A stretch of 64,000 bases of DNA, taken from CAYLHF01 sp964383365. Lineage in GTDB: Bacteria; Bacteroidota; Rhodothermia; Rhodothermales; UBA10348. Under the pieces are notes generated by a model. It saw only the letters and a list, made by a program, of their open reading frames with translations. It searched no databases and was not told the origin of the DNA. Position 1 is the first letter of the stretch, and each line of letters opens with the position of its first letter. Shown here piece after piece: positions 27,329 to 36,405 of the stretch. Position numbers and translations under genes: made by a program. Where the stretch lies: positions 47,767 to 111,766 of the forward strand of contig CAYLHF010000007.1 in the NCBI GenBank assembly GCA_964383365.1, in the 5' to 3' direction.

Positions 27329-30300
27329 TCAGAAACGGGCATTCAACTGAAATCGGGCCGTATTTATTACTGAAGCACCGGAAGGCGCGCGACCGTCGTA
27401 CGAGAGTGTCGCCGTGAGTACGTCTGTCAGATTCGCCTGAACGGACAGTCTCCATAGCGCAGAAGTCCCCGCTCCCCTCCCATCAGTCATCTCGAATGCG
27501 GTGAGTCCTCTGAGTGTTCTATCCAGCGAAACATGGGCAATCTCTATACGCGTAACCACATCGAATCGGGATTGAACGCTGTATCGGGCCTGAATCGGTA
27601 CCATCAAAACCGAGGCACTCGCATTGCGCGTCTTTTCAGACTTCTTCGACCACCGGGGATCGAACGTAAGTACCACCGGCTCACCAACACGAACGGATAC
27701 GGATGGATTGACTTCTACCTCCGAAATTGAAAAACTTCTGCTTGAAAATGACTGACTATTCGTTTGGTTCAGGTCAGATAACACGCGGAGTGTTATTGTC
27801 CATAGGCGCCCGAGTCTCGAGCTGGACCTGAGTTCGATGAGTCGTCCTCTCTTGCTTTCCTCACCGGCAGACAATTCAGTGAGAGACCTGAAGTCCTGAA
27901 ACACAATCGTTAGATCCCTTCCAGGGGTATTTCTGAAGAATGACAGTTCCTGTCTGAACCGGATCCGCCCATTTAGCGTGTACACGCTGTTTCTGAAGCG
28001 ATCGAGTCGTAACAGATACAACCGCGAGCGGATAGGGTCCCGGCTCTTCTCTTCAAAATCTACCAAGGTCGAGAGTCCGATACCCTTCAACAGCGTTCGA
28101 TTCGATTTTCCTTCCTGGACGTGGTGATAGTCCCAACGAATCCGCCCTTTTACACTCGTCACCGACTCGAGCGAGTCCGAGGGAATGAACGTGCGCACAT
28201 AGTTGCCTTCATCTGGTGTGGTTTCCGGTACGAATTCCTCTATCTGAATGGCTCCGTCCCCGTTCTCATCAAACCAGATAAACTCTCCCCGCTCTTGTCC
28301 CGTCCGGATATATATTTCCTGTAGTGTAGCGGATCGTTCCGTTTGTGCCTGGTACAGCCAGTTTACTACATGGTCTCTCCGCGTAGTATTCCATCTTCCG
28401 GAGAGTCGAAGTATGAGGGCATCGGAGTTGCCGGATGGTACCAACCCGCCGGTGTCCGACCGTCCGTCGGGCGCGGTAGTTTTCCGGTATCCCACTTCAG
28501 CACTTCCTCTAAACGTGTTTCCGGGATGGTAATCCGCATTGGAACGAAGAGTCCATGCCTGAAAGCTTCCTTTTTCAGTGGGTGACAACCGGCGTTCTTC
28601 ATCTCGCCTGGACACATCTCCCGACACCGTCCAGCGCCTCAGAAGAAAGCGACTGCCTACGGCCGATGTAACGGCCTTGAAACCCGGGACCTGATGTTCA
28701 CCCGTCGTCAGGTCTATTTCTCTCAGAAGCTCTGTTGATACATTTGCATATGGCCTTATGTTGTTGTTGTGCAACGGCTTGGTCAATCGCAATGAATGTT
28801 GTTCCCAGGTACTCTCAATTTCCCGCTGATGGTCATCTGCAGAAACGGAGCTGCCGCTGTATGTGATGCGGGGAAAGCGATGGAGACGCAGATTGACATC
28901 TCCGGAGACACGGGACCCGGAATATTCGGTGCCCAGCGAGAGGGTAGACACGTCGACACCGAATGCGGTCGAGTCCGTCCTGTCGAGACGCACGGCCAGG
29001 CGATCCAACCGCTCAGATCCATTGTTTCCCAGCGATCCTGCTACCGATGTTGAGCGATCTCTGAGATTCCAGTCGCGCAGAAACTCGATCGGCCGTATCC
29101 TTTCGAATGTATTGAATGTGTCGTTTCGAAGATTCGAGGTGGCTGAAATGGAGAGCCGTCCTATTTCGTGGTCGTTCAGGAAGAGCTCTCCGGGTTTATA
29201 CGTCAGATTGATCTCGTAGGCATTTCCAGCGTCGTCTCCAGAATCTTTGAATGACAATCTATTCAGATCTTTCCGGGACGTAGCCCATTCTGTGTTCAGA
29301 CTCAACCCATCCAGGGGACGCAAAACGGACGTAATGTTGAATAGGCTCTGCGACCGTGGCTTCGGAAGAGTTCGTACCGGTGCGTATTCTCCGCTCCCAC
29401 GACCTGTGTATTCGTAAACAATGCCATTTATGGATTGCCCTACCCGCCGGTAGGAACCCTCGCCTGTTTCTCTACGCGTAAACGTGACTCTGAAAACAGG
29501 CTCTGTATCGACAGGACGACCGGTGAGTGCGACGAAAACCGAGTCCGTAGACCCGTCCGACAGCACCCTGGTTTCTCGACGATACTGCGTAAAGAGTGCT
29601 TCAGGATCATACGGAACCTGAATGGCTCCCGACCGAAAAGCCACGCCATCGCCTGCCGTCATGATGGCCAGCGAATCTGCGGCAGTAAGAGCGAATTCCT
29701 GACTGAATTGGTCTCCATCAGACTCACGAATCAGGCTCGCGCCCAGCGAAATCAGCGGCAATCCGTTTCGTATGCCCCCGAATCCGGTCTCAATCGAAGT
29801 TGCCAACAATGTGCGTGTAAACTGATTCGTCGTGTACTGGAACTCAACGGATATTCTCCGTTCCGCCGTGATGATATTGGATGGAGTAAACCGAATCTCT
29901 CCCGTCGTATAGTCGATCACATAGTCTTTGGACTCCCCGCGGACGAGCCTGTCTCCGTCAAGAAAGACACTCTCGGAACCGGGAATAACGATGATGAATC
30001 GTTCCAGGTTGTCACCCTCCAAGCGGTACGGTCCCTGCACGCCATCAATCGCCTGAATCGGTTGAGATCTGAAAACGCCTCGTGACGTAGCACCTGCCAC
30101 ACTCACCGATGCACCCCGGAAGAATCCGGGGCCATTCGCTGGAATACTTGCGCGAACGCTGGCTCCCTGCAGTTTTCTATTCAATTGGCCGTATCGTCCG
30201 GTTGAGAATCGGCCGTCGATATCTCCCAACTGTACGGCGCCTCTCTTGGAACTCAGTTCGATAAATACCCGGTCAAATTCGTTAAGACGTTGGGTCGTCC

Positions 30301-31057
30301 CTTCCGGCAAAATCGGGGTGTTTTCATCCGTTAAGACCGCTTTCAGACGTACTCCGTCTACGAGTTCTCCATCGACCTGTAAGCGGAGCCCGGATTCAAT
30401 CGCCACGTCACGACGGCTTCCGGTAGTGATTCCTCTTGTTATCGAACCGCTCCTGTTTAGTCGCATCCCCGGTGACCGCGCATTGTCATCTCCACCGGAC
30501 GAAGCCCGCTTACTTATGGTCGTCCGACCCTGCTTCTTTTTATCGCGTCGCCTGGTCATCACCCGTCTCCGGTACTGTTCTTTGAGGTCAACCGGCAGAA
30601 ACGAATACCTGACTACCAGGAGGGAACGCAATGAATCGGGTCTGGAGTGAAGGATAATTGTACCGCTACCATACGAAAATCCGTATGCAGTCGAATCGAG
30701 CGCGACTCCATCGAGAACAACAAATTCGGTACCCGGAACAATAAACCTGTGAACGAAGAACGGTCCCCTTCCGACAACGACGAGTGAGTCTGTCTTTACG
30801 GGATATAATTGAGTGGCCGAATCGGATTTCTCATTCTGTCGTTGAGCCACTGCCTGACCGGGTAATACCACCCCCACGGCCAGAGCAAAGCCGAATACGA
30901 CACACAGTGATCTCGACCTTTTTCGAGACGTTGGACGTAACGCAAATACTTCCTGAAATGGTCGGACCGGGAGAACTGATTCGGGCAATTTTAACGCAAT
31001 ATGACGATCAGAATGGGTATCCTCTACCCGCTCAAGACCACTCTGTTTCGCAGCCAC
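27329..31057 (-). CDS. Large outer-membrane beta-barrel-like protein of unknown function
   Basis: A 1242-residue protein I do not recognise by name. A signal peptide ends near residue 72 (VLPGQAVAQ); the 42 preceding residues suggest the true start is inside the frame, but no in-frame ATG is available and TTG near codon 25 is one option. The chain is beta-rich and alternates polar and hydrophobic residues, ending in ...FQLNARF, the terminal Phe pattern of BAM-inserted barrels. Residues about 360-420 have the DYVIDYTTGEIRFTPSNII motif found in SprA-like and other very large Bacteroidota surface proteins; a weaker copy lies near residues 105-150. Residues 930-941 form an EF-hand-like loop (DENGDGAIQIEE). 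Likely exported to the outer membrane; function unknown. Confidence 0.72.
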   Translation of the reverse strand: MAAKQSGLERVEDTHSDRHIALKLPESVLPVRPFQEVFALRPTSRKRSRSLCVVFGFALAVGVVLPGQAVAQRQNEKSDSATQLYPVKTDSLVVVGRGPFFVHRFIVPGTEFVVLDGVALDSTAYGFSYGSGTIILHSRPDSLRSLLVVRYSFLPVDLKEQYRRRVMTRRRDKKKQGRTTISKRASSGGDDNARSPGMRLNRSGSITRGITTGSRRDVAIESGLRLQVDGELVDGVRLKAVLTDENTPILPEGTTQRLNEFDRVFIELSSKRGAVQLGDIDGRFSTGRYGQLNRKLQGASVRASIPANGPGFFRGASVSVAGATSRGVFRSQPIQAIDGVQGPYRLEGDNLERFIIVIPGSESVFLDGDRLVRGESKDYVIDYTTGEIRFTPSNIITAERRISVEFQYTTNQFTRTLLATSIETGFGGIRNGLPLISLGASLIRESDGDQFSQEFALTAADSLAIMTAGDGVAFRSGAIQVPYDPEALFTQYRRETRVLSDGSTDSVFVALTGRPVDTEPVFRVTFTRRETGEGSYRRVGQSINGIVYEYTGRGSGEYAPVRTLPKPRSQSLFNITSVLRPLDGLSLNTEWATSRKDLNRLSFKDSGDDAGNAYEINLTYKPGELFLNDHEIGRLSISATSNLRNDTFNTFERIRPIEFLRDWNLRDRSTSVAGSLGNNGSERLDRLAVRLDRTDSTAFGVDVSTLSLGTEYSGSRVSGDVNLRLHRFPRITYSGSSVSADDHQREIESTWEQHSLRLTKPLHNNNIRPYANVSTELLREIDLTTGEHQVPGFKAVTSAVGSRFLLRRWTVSGDVSRRDEERRLSPTEKGSFQAWTLRSNADYHPGNTFRGSAEVGYRKTTAPDGRSDTGGLVPSGNSDALILRLSGRWNTTRRDHVVNWLYQAQTERSATLQEIYIRTGQERGEFIWFDENGDGAIQIEEFVPETTPDEGNYVRTFIPSDSLESVTSVKGRIRWDYHHVQEGKSNRTLLKGIGLSTLVDFEEKSRDPIRSRLYLLRLDRFRNSVYTLNGRIRFRQELSFFRNTPGRDLTIVFQDFRSLTELSAGEESKRGRLIELRSSSRLGRLWTITLRVLSDLNQTNSQSFSSRSFSISEVEVNPSVSVRVGEPVVLTFDPRWSKKSEKTRNASASVLMVPIQARYSVQSRFDVVTRIEIAHVSLDRTLRGLTAFEMTDGRGAGTSALWRLSVQANLTDVLTATLSYDGRAPSGASVINTARFQLNARF

Positions 31058-31097
31058 ACGCAGGATCCCAAAACCTGAACCCTCATATCCTAAAAGA

Positions 31098-32492
31098 ATG
31101 GCATCTCCGGGTACCGCATCAAATCCTATAAGAATAGCCGTGATAGGTGCCGGACCAGCGGGTTTTTACGCTGCGGAGCACTTCTTCAAGCAAAAGGACC
31201 TATCGGTTCAGGTAGATCTGTTCGATAAGCTGCCGACCCCGTACGGACTCGTCCGTGCCGGAGTCGCACCCGATCATCAGAAAATAAAAAATGTAACCCG
31301 CGTTTTCGAGAAAACGGCTTCCAACCCACGTTTTCGATTCTTCGGAAACGTTGAGTACGGGAAACATATCCAACTCTCTGATCTGAAAAATTTCTATCAT
31401 CAGGTCTACTTCTCGACCGGGACGGCTGTTGATCGTCGATTGAATATTGTCGGCGAAAACCTCGAGGGGAGCCACTCTGCCACCGAATTTGTTGCCTGGT
31501 ACAACGGTCATCCAGATTATCGAGATCTGTCATTCGATCTATCGCAGGAATCCGCCGTAGTAATTGGGGTGGGAAATGTGGCAATTGATGTTGCCAGGAT
31601 ACTGTGTAAGACGGCAGATGAACTCAGATCAACTGATATTGCCGACTACGCGTTGGATGCCCTGGCCGAGAGCAACGTGAAGAGTGTGTCTCTTGTCGGT
31701 CGTAGAGGCCCCGCTCAGGCTGCGTTTACTGTTCCCGAAATAAAGGAAATGGGCGAATTATCGGATGCGTCGATTGATATACTTCAAGATGAACTGACAC
31801 TCGATGAATATTCTTTGGCGACACTCGAAGCGACGCCAAACCGGCTGGTTCAGAAGAAATTAGAGATCATGTCATCCTACGTTGGCGGATCCAATCAAGA
31901 CGCGACCCGACAGTGCCATTTGCGGTTTTTGTACTCGCCCGTCGCCTTGCTTTCCAATGATAATGGAGCCGTACGATCCGTGAAAGTCGTCAAGAACACG
32001 CTGGTGCCACAGGACTCAGGTCGACTCGGCGCACGTGCAACCGAAGAGTTCGAAGAGTGGCCCGCAGGTCTCGTATTCAGGTCCGTCGGCTATCGCGGAC
32101 TCCCTCTTAAAGATCTCCCATTCAACGAATCATGGGGGGTCGTAAATAACCTGGAAGGTAGAATAACCCGGGATGACGGATCTATTGTAATCGGTTGTTA
32201 CGTTGGAGGATGGATCAAGAGAGGCCCGAGCGGCGTCATTGGAACCAATAAACCCGACGCGGTTGAAACGGTCTCGTGTATGATTCAGGATATTGCCAAC
32301 GAGAAGCACTTCCATCCCGACAACACAGAAGACGTGGCGCTGATCAATTTTCTAAAATCGGCCCAGCCGGATTACGTGACGTTCGACGATTGGCAGCAAA
32401 TAGATAATGCAGAACGTATCGCCGGAGAGAAGTCCGGGCGACCTCGCGTAAAACTTACGTCCGTACCGGAAATGCTTGCCGCAGCAAAATAA
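31098..32492 (+). CDS. Ferredoxin/adrenodoxin-type NADP+ reductase (FprA-like)
   Basis: A flavoprotein that moves electrons between NADPH and ferredoxin-type proteins, of the adrenodoxin reductase/FprA family. The 464 residues start with the FAD-binding Rossmann motif IGAGPAGFYAAEHF (from residue 16), followed by LPTPYGLVRAGVAPDHQ, a highly specific motif. The NADP-binding VIGVGNVAIDVARI and GRRGPAQAAFT segments follow, and the C-terminal GWIKRGPSGVIGTNKPDA closes the fold. It sits 40 nt from the divergent large outer-membrane gene. No ferredoxin gene is next to it. Confidence 0.93.
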   Translation: MASPGTASNPIRIAVIGAGPAGFYAAEHFFKQKDLSVQVDLFDKLPTPYGLVRAGVAPDHQKIKNVTRVFEKTASNPRFRFFGNVEYGKHIQLSDLKNFYHQVYFSTGTAVDRRLNIVGENLEGSHSATEFVAWYNGHPDYRDLSFDLSQESAVVIGVGNVAIDVARILCKTADELRSTDIADYALDALAESNVKSVSLVGRRGPAQAAFTVPEIKEMGELSDASIDILQDELTLDEYSLATLEATPNRLVQKKLEIMSSYVGGSNQDATRQCHLRFLYSPVALLSNDNGAVRSVKVVKNTLVPQDSGRLGARATEEFEEWPAGLVFRSVGYRGLPLKDLPFNESWGVVNNLEGRITRDDGSIVIGCYVGGWIKRGPSGVIGTNKPDAVETVSCMIQDIANEKHFHPDNTEDVALINFLKSAQPDYVTFDDWQQIDNAERIAGEKSGRPRVKLTSVPEMLAAAK

Positions 32493-32525
32493 TCCGCACG
32501 AATCGGGCAGAGATCGTTGTCCAGA

Positions 32526-32735
32526 TCAGTCTGAGCCTTCGTCGAGCTTGAATCCTTCCTCCTCCAGGGCCGCGGCTACGGTAGCAGTGTCATATGTGTG
32601 CTCATCAACCGAGAGACTGGCTATTCCTATCTCAACGCGATCTACCTGGATACCTGATAGGTTCGACAGAGCTTCTTTCACTGCGTGAACGCAATGCTGA
32701 CAACTCATTCCGGTGATAGTGATGTCCTTCTTCAT
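32526..32735 (-). CDS. copZ: Copper chaperone, heavy-metal-associated domain
   Basis: A 69-residue CopZ-type metallochaperone that binds Cu(I) in the cytoplasm and passes it to the P-type ATPase. The single HMA domain has the metal site MSCQHC (CxxC) near residues 9-14 and the expected beta-alpha-beta spacing with Val/Ile core residues. It lies 36 nt downstream of copA on the same strand, so chaperone and pump are probably co-transcribed. Mercury binding (MerP-like) is an alternative but the copA neighbour favours copper. Confidence 0.9.
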   Translation of the reverse strand: MKKDITITGMSCQHCVHAVKEALSNLSGIQVDRVEIGIASLSVDEHTYDTATVAAALEEEGFKLDEGSD

Positions 32736-32771
32736 ACTGAGGGGGATCTCTTGTTAATTCAATTTCAGTGT

Positions 32772-35201
32772 CTAATTAAACGACCGCAGCCGGAGACTGT
32801 TGGTTACGACAGAAACGCTGGATAAAGCCATCGCTGCAGACGCGACAACGGGGCTGAGCACGATTCCGGAAACAGGGTACAATGCTCCAGCCGCCAGCGG
32901 AATGCAGATAACATTATAGATAAATGCAAAGAACAAGTTCTGACGAATGATCTGCATGGTCCGGCGTGAGAGTTTGATCGCGTCGGCGACCCGGACGAGA
33001 CTGGAATGGACCAGAGTGATATCACTGGCCTCCATTGCGATATCTGTTCCTCCTCCGATGGCAATTCCGATGTCGGCCTGAGCAAGTGCCGGAGCATCGT
33101 TGATTCCATCACCAACCATGGCAACCACGTTCCCACCTGTCTGAAGGTCCACGATTACATCGGCTTTCTGGTCGGGTCTTACGTCTGCGATTACGCGATC
33201 CACTCCTACCTGTCGACCGATTTCGTCGGCCGCAGTCTGCCGATCTCCACTCAGCATCAGAACCGATATTCCGAGATGCTTAATCGATACGATGGCCTCA
33301 CGTGAAGAAGCCCTTACCGCATCAGCGATAGCGATCCGTCCGGCATATCTGTCATTTTCGGCTACATATATGATCGAATATCCCCTGGCATCCCACTCCG
33401 ACGTATCCAGCATCCCGTCTATCTGAACACCCGCGTCCTTGAGATAGGCATCGTTACCGACCAGGACCCGGGAACCACCAATGACGCTCGTCACGCCCCG
33501 CCCGGTATCCGATTCGAACGATTCCGGGTCGGGCAGATCGAGTCCATTTCTGAGGGCTGCATCTCGTATCGCCCGTCCCAGCGGATGTTCTGAGTGCTTC
33601 TCGGCAGCCGCTGCGAGGGCAAGTAGTTCATCCGGGGTCCGTCCAGCATATGGGATGCACTCCTGCACACCCGGGTTTCCTTCCGTGATGGTTCCCGTCT
33701 TATCCAGCGCGAGGGTTGAGATTCTTCCCGCTTTCTGAATCGATTCACCGTCTCTGAGCAAGATTCCTTTCTGCGCGGCCTTGCCTGTTCCGACGACTAT
33801 CGCCGTCGGTGTGGCCAGACCCAATGCACACGGACAGGCGATAATCAGTACAGACACAAAGCGAAGGAGCGCGTGGTTAAGGGCGGGCTCAGGTCCCCAC
33901 GTCCACCAGATCAATGCGGTGATAGTCGCGATGGCAAGGACAGTTGGAACGAATATGGCGGCTATCCGATCAGCCAGCTGCTGAATTGGCGCTTTTGAAC
34001 TTTGTGCGGTCTGAACCAGGCGAACGATCTGGCTCAGCAATGTGTCTTTTCCTGTCCGGGTTACTTGAACAGTGAACGACCCGGTTGTGTTGACCGTTCC
34101 AGTAGCCACACGCTCACCGGCACTACGCATAACCGGTAGGGGCTCGCCCGTCAGCATGCTCTCGTCAATACTCGATGTCCCGTCGATGATAATTCCGTCG
34201 ACAGGGATCCGTTCTCCAGGAATAACACGAACCAGGTCTCCGATTGTAATAGTATCGGTGGGTATCAACTCTTCCTCATCTCCACGAATACGGCGTGCCA
34301 CGTCCGGCTGCAATTTCAGGAGCGATCGGATGGCCACGCCCGTTTTTCCTTTTGCCCTCTCCTCAAGTAACCGACCCATCAAAATGAGCGTAACGATAAT
34401 CGCGGCTGCTTCGAAATAGAGATCCGGGTTCTGCCCGGCGGAGACGAAAAAGTCTGGATGAATCACTGCAGCCGCACTGTACAGGTAGGCTGCTCCGACC
34501 CCGAGGGCGACCAGTGTGTTCATATCAGCGGCGCCGTGTCTTGCCGCCCGCAACGCCAACGAAAAGAACATTCCGCCGGAGTACGCGACCACGAAACTCG
34601 TCAAAAGAAACAACACCCACGGCTGATACGGAACATGTATCGCACCGTGGGACATCGAGATGACCGCTACCGGGAACGCCACAAGTCCGGACAGGACGAA
34701 TCGATTTCGCAGATCCAGATACCTCCGGCGTTGAATGATTTCGAGATCATCGGTCTCATGGATCTGAACGGATCCCGATGGTTGCATATCGGCTACCGTC
34801 GAGAAGAGTTCTTCCAGACGATCTCCTGTAATCACTCCCTTGATGTAAAGCGCTCTTACAACCAGATTCGGGCCATCTGCAGAAGTCGTCGCCTCAATTA
34901 TCCCATTCTCCTCGAGAAGGCGTGCGAGCAACTCGTCAGAACGAACCGCTGCCGTTTCTCCCGAAAGAACCGTTTCGGCCACAGATGAACGGACGTCGTA
35001 TCCTGCATCCCGGACAATGGCCACAAGGTCTCGAATGCCCGTCTCGTTGCTGCCCAGCTGTACGACTGCCTCTTCTGTCGCGTAGTTGACGTGAGCGTCT
35101 TCGACAGATGGATTTCTCGATAATTTCCGTTCGATTCTCAGCGCACAGGCAGCACACGTCATGCCCTCTATTGCCAGCGACAAACGTTCATGTTCAGCCA
35201 T
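32772..35201 (-). CDS. copA: Copper-translocating P1B-type ATPase
   Basis: CopA exports Cu(I) from the cytoplasm with ATP. From ATG 35201 the protein has 809 residues. One HMA domain at the N-terminus has Cys16 and Cys19 (GMTCAAC); a second, degenerate HMA-like segment follows around residues 75-140 without CxxC. The membrane metal site is Cys-Pro-Cys at 456-458 (ACPCALGLATPT), the phosphorylated aspartate is Asp500 (DKTGT), and the hinge motif GDGINDAPALA is intact. CPC with these flanks indicates the Cu(I) subgroup. An open frame extends upstream to 35597 but its 132 residues run antisense through the lacI-like gene and are basic and unconserved, so it is rejected. Confidence 0.94.
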   Translation of the reverse strand: MAEHERLSLAIEGMTCAACALRIERKLSRNPSVEDAHVNYATEEAVVQLGSNETGIRDLVAIVRDAGYDVRSSVAETVLSGETAAVRSDELLARLLEENGIIEATTSADGPNLVVRALYIKGVITGDRLEELFSTVADMQPSGSVQIHETDDLEIIQRRRYLDLRNRFVLSGLVAFPVAVISMSHGAIHVPYQPWVLFLLTSFVVAYSGGMFFSLALRAARHGAADMNTLVALGVGAAYLYSAAAVIHPDFFVSAGQNPDLYFEAAAIIVTLILMGRLLEERAKGKTGVAIRSLLKLQPDVARRIRGDEEELIPTDTITIGDLVRVIPGERIPVDGIIIDGTSSIDESMLTGEPLPVMRSAGERVATGTVNTTGSFTVQVTRTGKDTLLSQIVRLVQTAQSSKAPIQQLADRIAAIFVPTVLAIATITALIWWTWGPEPALNHALLRFVSVLIIACPCALGLATPTAIVVGTGKAAQKGILLRDGESIQKAGRISTLALDKTGTITEGNPGVQECIPYAGRTPDELLALAAAAEKHSEHPLGRAIRDAALRNGLDLPDPESFESDTGRGVTSVIGGSRVLVGNDAYLKDAGVQIDGMLDTSEWDARGYSIIYVAENDRYAGRIAIADAVRASSREAIVSIKHLGISVLMLSGDRQTAADEIGRQVGVDRVIADVRPDQKADVIVDLQTGGNVVAMVGDGINDAPALAQADIGIAIGGGTDIAMEASDITLVHSSLVRVADAIKLSRRTMQIIRQNLFFAFIYNVICIPLAAGALYPVSGIVLSPVVASAAMALSSVSVVTNSLRLRSFN

Positions 35202-35237
35202 ACAGGGACCTCGGAGATAACGATCATGCACCCGGTA

Positions 35238-35256
35238 CGAGACGGTTACGGTTTCG
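35238..35256. promoter_or_regulatory. Imperfect palindrome between copA and the LacI-type regulator
   Basis: A 19-bp near-palindrome (CGAGACGGTTACGGTTTCG) matches its reverse complement at 14 of 19 positions. It lies 36 nt before the copA start and about 100 nt before the divergent regulator start, a plausible operator place. It has an odd centre and not the central CG of typical LacI-family operators, so support is weak. Confidence 0.2.
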
Positions 35257-35357
35257 CACGGGCAAGACATCATACGATTGCCACCGTCTGTCGTTCTGCA
35301 ACTCCGTGAATCAATCTTGAATTGCCTATTTTGTTTTATCGCAAGACGGAACAGGTA

Positions 35358-36389
35358 ATGACTACGGAAAAAGGAAAGGTGACCATATACGACGTCGCCA
35401 GCGAGGCCGGCGTTGCTATTTCTACGGTTTCCCGTGTCCTCAATGGATCGCCGGATGTTTCGCGCTCGACGAGAGCCCGCGTTGAACGCGCAATACGGGA
35501 TCTTCGATACCGCCCGGATAGAACGGCAAAAGCCCTTGCACAGCAGCGTTATCATATGCTGGCCGTCGCTATTCCAACGTTTACGACACCGTTTCACAAC
35601 GAGTTGCTTAAAGGCATACGGAGTGCACTGTCCTCGACGGACATGGACCTGCTGTTATCCGATCTCGGCTCGAGACAGCGAGCGTCTTCCCTACTGGAAT
35701 TTTTAAAGCGGGGCGCCGTAGACGGTCTCCTGCTTGCAGGAGTTCAGGTGGACACCGGTCTGGCCAGGGAATTGCAGGCGCTTCAGGCTCCGGTCGTCCT
35801 CATCGGAAGTCACTGGGAATCGTTCGATGGCTATCGATGGGATGAGACGCTCGGTGCCAGGACTGCCGTAGAGCATTTGATTGAACTGGGACACAGGCGA
35901 ATTGGTATGTTGCGAACGCAACGAGACAGCCGTATACAACTACTCAGGGTAGAAGGGTATACGCAGGCGCTTGCCGGATCTGATCTTACCTTTGATCCAA
36001 GCCTCGTGGTATCCGGTGATACAGAAAAACACGCCGGTTTCAGTGAAGAAGCTGGATATGAGGGGATGCTGAAACTGTTGAATCTCAAGGAGCGCCCTAC
36101 AGCGGTGTTCGCGTCCAGCGATGTTCAGGCCGTTGGTGCCTGGGAGGCTATCCGGGAGCGGAACATGACCGTACCGGAAGATGTCGCGCTCGTAGGTTAC
36201 GACGATGTCAAGATGAGTAAATTTCTTGGACTGACGAGCGTCGATCAAAGCATGCAGGATGTCGGCACGTCTGCTACCAATCTTCTCCTCGATCGACTGG
36301 CTGGAAGAATCACGACCCCTCCTCAATCCGTAGTCGTAGAACCAAAACTGCGGATACGGCGCTCAAGTAAATCACAATTCAGGACGTAA
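35358..36389 (+). CDS. LacI-family transcriptional regulator
   Basis: A LacI/GalR-type repressor of 343 residues. The N-terminal HTH KVTIYDVASEAGVAISTVSRVLNG and the hinge-helix region (RTAKALAQQ) bind DNA; residues about 60-340 form a periplasmic-binding-protein-like effector domain (LAVAIPTFTTPFHNELLKGI, FASSDVQAVGAWEAI, VGYDDV). ATG 35358 is chosen because it directly precedes the HTH; the frame continues to TTG 35322. It is divergent from copA and 16 nt upstream of purC. LacI family members usually sense sugars or purines, so a PurR-like role towards purC is possible but unproven, and copper control would be atypical. Confidence 0.9.
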   Translation: MTTEKGKVTIYDVASEAGVAISTVSRVLNGSPDVSRSTRARVERAIRDLRYRPDRTAKALAQQRYHMLAVAIPTFTTPFHNELLKGIRSALSSTDMDLLLSDLGSRQRASSLLEFLKRGAVDGLLLAGVQVDTGLARELQALQAPVVLIGSHWESFDGYRWDETLGARTAVEHLIELGHRRIGMLRTQRDSRIQLLRVEGYTQALAGSDLTFDPSLVVSGDTEKHAGFSEEAGYEGMLKLLNLKERPTAVFASSDVQAVGAWEAIRERNMTVPEDVALVGYDDVKMSKFLGLTSVDQSMQDVGTSATNLLLDRLAGRITTPPQSVVVEPKLRIRRSSKSQFRT

Positions 36390-36405
36390 ACCAAACCCGT
36401 TATTG

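Noticed and set aside
29435..30085. 216-codon plus-strand frame
   Set aside because: Antisense within the large outer-membrane protein gene; no motifs.
35202..35597. 132-residue N-terminal extension of copA
   Set aside because: Basic, unconserved, and antisense to the start of the LacI-type gene; the family start fits 35201.
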